A stretch of DNA of 17,775 nt, taken from NCBI GenBank assembly GCA_943325515.2, contig CALPPS020000055.1:1-17775 (forward strand). Direction: 5' to 3'. The DNA comes from Flavobacterium psychrophilum (GTDB lineage Bacteria > Bacteroidota > Bacteroidia > Flavobacteriales > Flavobacteriaceae). A program made the translations under genes and the position numbers. Of the stretch, positions 16,456-17,775 are shown in pieces; position 1 is the stretch's first letter, and each line of letters opens with the position of its first letter. Below the pieces are notes generated by a model. The model did no database searches, was not told the origin of the DNA, and was given only the letters and a program-made list of their open reading frames with translations.

Positions 16456-16506
16456 CCTTTTTTAAAATTATACAATTATGAAATCAAAAATTCACGAATA
16501 TTAAAA

Positions 16507-16533
16507 AAAACCTCTCTGTTTAGGAGAGGTTTT
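16507..16533. terminator. Strong bidirectional intrinsic terminator
   Basis: CCTCTC (16511-16516) and GAGAGG (16524-16529) form a GC-rich stem with a 7-nt loop, extended by AAAA/TTTT on the outside. Read on the minus strand it ends with a run of eight T, and on the plus strand with TTTT. It separates the acyl-CoA synthetase gene from the convergent sorting-domain fragment. Confidence 0.88.
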
Positions 16534-16554
16534 AGATCTAAATAAATTATTTAA

Positions 16555-17031
16555 TTACTGACCAATGATTATTGATTTAGTCACCACTTCAGAGTCACTC
16601 ATTAATTTCAAGAAATAAACTCCTGATTTCAAAGTTTCAGCTTCTAATTTTACATAGTTTTTTTCACCAGAAGTTACTGCTCCTTTAAATATAGAATTTA
16701 GCAACTGACCATTCATGTTGTATAATAAAATTTCAACATTAGTATCATTGCTTAAAACAAATTCAATTGAAGCAATATCTTTAACGGGATTAGGGTAAAC
16801 AACATAAGAAACCACTTTTGTTCCTAAATTTGGTTTTATTCCTGTTGTTTTTCCAGAACATCTCAAGAAATTCAAATCAGTACCATCTACATAATTACTG
16901 TTGATACTTATTAACGTAGCATTAACATCGGATGATGAATATTTAGTACTAACATTGCCCAAAATAGTATTGGCAATAGCTACCACTTGATTAACCGTCA
17001 TATCTTCAAAAATTCCTCTTGTGATATACAA
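16555..17031 (-). pseudogene. C-terminal fragment of a T9SS type A sorting-domain protein, probably 5'-truncated
   Basis: The last 80 or so residues are a typical T9SS type A C-terminal sorting domain: VVYPNPVKDIASIEFVLSN, NVEILLYNMNGQLL, then LKSGVYFLKLMSDSEVVTKS. Such a domain directs an exported protein through the type IX system, so it needs a signal peptide at its amino terminus. None is present. Only about 70 residues (TVNQVVAIANTILGN, then NSNYVDGTDLNFLRC) precede it. The longest start is a TTG at 17031; the first ATG is at 17001 and gives a product with no signal. The frame stays open upstream through DHVI-type codons to a stop at 17044-17046, where the sequence becomes the start region of the opposite-strand lmo0937-type gene. 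I infer the 3' remnant of a larger surface-protein gene. A strong terminator follows its stop codon, as expected of a once real gene end. It could instead be a short functional protein. Confidence 0.65.
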
Positions 17032-17034
17032 GTC

Positions 17035-17187
17035 ATGAACAATTTACTTTATACAGTGGCAGTGATACTAATCATTTTATGGGCGTTAGGTTATTTTGCC
17101 TATAATGTCGGAGCAATTATTCACATTTTACTTGTAATAGCAGTAATTGCCATAATACTTAGACTAATTCAAGGAAAAAGAATTTAA
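17035..17187 (+). CDS. Small membrane protein of the lmo0937 family
   Basis: The 50-residue product MNNLLYTVAVILIILWALGY and following residues is almost entirely hydrophobic, with two membrane helices (about 4-23 and 27-43) and a basic tail (RLIQGKRI). This matches the lmo0937-type small membrane protein family, common in Bacteroidota and often found next to YtxH or CsbD stress genes. Function is unknown. The frame runs back to TTG 16987, but ATG 17035 is chosen because the family begins there and the upstream stretch lies within the sorting-domain remnant. Its promoter must lie inside that remnant; I see no exact TAnnTTTG match in the preceding 60 nt. The YtxH gene follows after 28 nt on the same strand. 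Confidence 0.85.
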   Translation: MNNLLYTVAVILIILWALGYFAYNVGAIIHILLVIAVIAIILRLIQGKRI

Positions 17188-17215
17188 AAAATTAATAATA
17201 AATAAAAGTAAAGTT

Positions 17216-17455
17216 ATGAATGCAAGTAAAGTTTTAATGGGTGTACTAGGTAGTGTTGCTGCTGGAGCAGTTGTAGGAATTCTTTTTGCCCCTGCAAAAG
17301 GAACTAAAACCAGAAAAAGAATCATGAAAAAAAGTGATAATTTAAAAAAGAATATGAAAAATAAGTTTAAAGATGTTTACAACACCATTTCAACAAAATA
17401 TGATAGTGTTCTTGATCAAGCTAAGGAATTTGCAGGTGATCATCAAGAAAGGTAA
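17216..17455 (+). CDS. YtxH-domain protein (envelope stress-associated, function unknown)
   Basis: The 79-residue protein starts with a Gly/Ala-rich membrane segment (VLMGVLGSVAAGAVVGILFAP) followed directly by PAKGTKTRKRI, the YtxH signature, then a charged helical region (KSDNLKKNMKNKFKDVYNTI) likely to form a coiled coil in the cytoplasm. YtxH relatives are general-stress proteins in Bacillus and are abundant in Bacteroidota, but no biochemical function is established. It pairs with the lmo0937-type gene 28 nt upstream, so the two are likely one operon that may respond to stress. A large hairpin with a T-run 66 nt downstream probably terminates it. Confidence 0.88.
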   Translation: MNASKVLMGVLGSVAAGAVVGILFAPAKGTKTRKRIMKKSDNLKKNMKNKFKDVYNTISTKYDSVLDQAKEFAGDHQER

Positions 17456-17521
17456 AACTGTATAAAATATTCTTTAAAAAGTATAACAATTTAGTAATAC
17501 TTCGTTTAAGTTTTATAAATC

Positions 17522-17595
17522 AAGCAATCTATAATAGCACTTGTTAACTCAACATTAGTTGAGTGATATATTAGCTATTAAGATTGCTTTTTTTT
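17522..17595 (+). terminator. Long three-part hairpin with a T-run, terminator of lmo0937-ytxH or small RNA 3' end
   Basis: Outer stem AAGCAATCT (17522-17530) pairs with AGATTGCTT (17581-17589). After one bulged A, TAATAGC (17532-17538) pairs with GCTATTA (17574-17580). An 8/9-nt internal loop follows, then ACTCAAC (17547-17553) pairs with GTTGAGT (17558-17564) closed by the tetraloop ATTA. Eight T residues (17588-17595) end it. About 23 perfect base pairs is far more than an ordinary terminator here. Confidence 0.75.
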
Positions 17596-17743
17596 ATAAC
17601 TATTAGTTTTACCATTTAGATTAATAATGATACCAACAAATTTAACTACAATTGATTCCTATAAAATACTTACATAACTAATTACTTTAGATTAACAATT
17701 TTATAATCTTTCAATTACCTAGATTCAAAAAAATATAATTTAG

Positions 17744-17755
17744 TATGCGCGCATA
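17744..17755. promoter_or_regulatory. Candidate operator: 12-bp perfect palindrome TATGCGCGCATA
   Basis: TATGCGCGCATA is its own reverse complement, and the outer pairs continue (TA...TA) after one mismatch, giving 16 of 18 symmetric positions in TAGTATGCGCGCATAATA. It stands out in sequence that is otherwise almost all A and T, and covers the expected -33 region of the promoter candidate that follows. A dimeric regulator site is inferred. Confidence 0.35.
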
Positions 17756-17758
17756 ATA

Positions 17759-17774
17759 TATTTTTGTATCTTTG
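17759..17774 (+). promoter_or_regulatory. Tandem -7 promoter elements at the window edge
   Basis: TATTTTTG (17759-17766) and TATCTTTG (17767-17774) both match TAnnTTTG exactly and lie head to tail. They predict a plus-strand gene beginning just beyond the window. No TTG is seen at -33; the palindrome occupies that place. Confidence 0.5.
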
Positions 17775-17775
17775 A

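Larger units (their letters stand above)
17456..17775. other. Gene-free region of 320 nt at the right edge
   Basis: Apart from the hairpin at 17522-17595 this stretch has no credible coding sequence; the longest frames are about 16 codons. It is very AT-rich and contains a 13-of-14 direct repeat (TTTAGATTAAyAAT at 17615-17628 and 17686-17699), which may be chance. The right edge holds a GC-rich palindrome and promoter-like sequence, listed separately. Confidence 0.7.

Noticed and set aside
16478..16504. Eight-codon ORF MKSKIHEY after the acyl-CoA synthetase gene
   Set aside because: Too short to judge and immediately followed by the terminator stem; no conservation evidence available.
17615..17699. 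14-nt direct repeat TTTAGATTAAyAAT at 17615 and 17686
   Set aside because: Low complexity AT sequence, one mismatch, no associated mobile-element features.

Overview
The window looks like chromosomal DNA of a low-GC member of the Bacteroidota, most likely a Flavobacterium or close relative. The reasons are the AT-rich composition, the absence of Shine-Dalgarno leaders, repeated matches to the Bacteroidota -7 promoter element TAnnTTTG, type IX secretion (T9SS) style surface proteins, and several gene neighbourhoods I recall from flavobacteria. These are folE-cysS-yidD-lgt, a PASTA protein with rluD opposite ddl-coaD, and NUDIX opposite pyrE-SRPBCC. No species is claimed. I see no rRNA, tRNA, CRISPR array, insertion sequence or prophage.

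Layout. 1-1817 (-): the amino-terminal part of a large secreted modular protein that runs off the left edge. 1977-5403 (+): folE, cysS, yidD and lgt, a probable housekeeping operon for pterin synthesis, Cys-tRNA charging, membrane protein insertion and lipoprotein lipidation. 5508-5930 (+): a PEGA-like lipoprotein followed by a terminator. 6014-7664 (-): a membrane-anchored PASTA protein overlapping an RluD-type pseudouridine synthase. 7755-9416 (+): ddl and coaD, separated by 25 tandem heptamers. 9435-11464 (-): a DbpA-like DEAD-box helicase and a NUDIX hydrolase. 11472-12594 (+): pyrE, starting 7 nt from the NUDIX start codon, then an SRPBCC protein. 12640-14565 (-): an LTA-synthase-like membrane phosphatase/transferase, divergent from 14683-16455 (+), a long-chain acyl-CoA synthetase. 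16555-17031 (-): a probably truncated T9SS sorting-domain fragment. 17035-17455 (+): a small lmo0937-type membrane protein and a YtxH protein. 17456-17775: no gene, but a large terminator-like hairpin and, at the very edge, a promoter-like sequence beside a GC-rich palindrome.

Functionally most genes are core metabolism and envelope biogenesis: ddl and the PASTA protein for peptidoglycan, lgt for lipoproteins, yidD for membrane insertion, and the LtaS-like enzyme and acyl-CoA synthetase for lipids. The most unusual signal is in the spacers. Three intergenic regions within 3.4 kb (8774-8948, 10814-10848, 12116-12182) have a strict 7-bp period with different but related unit sequences. One forms the whole leader of coaD and another is folded into a probable terminator after pyrE. 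This looks like a family of heptameric spacer repeats. Several start codons are placed downstream of the longest open frame (folE, pyrE, NUDIX, SRPBCC, LtaS-like, lmo0937), for reasons given in each entry.
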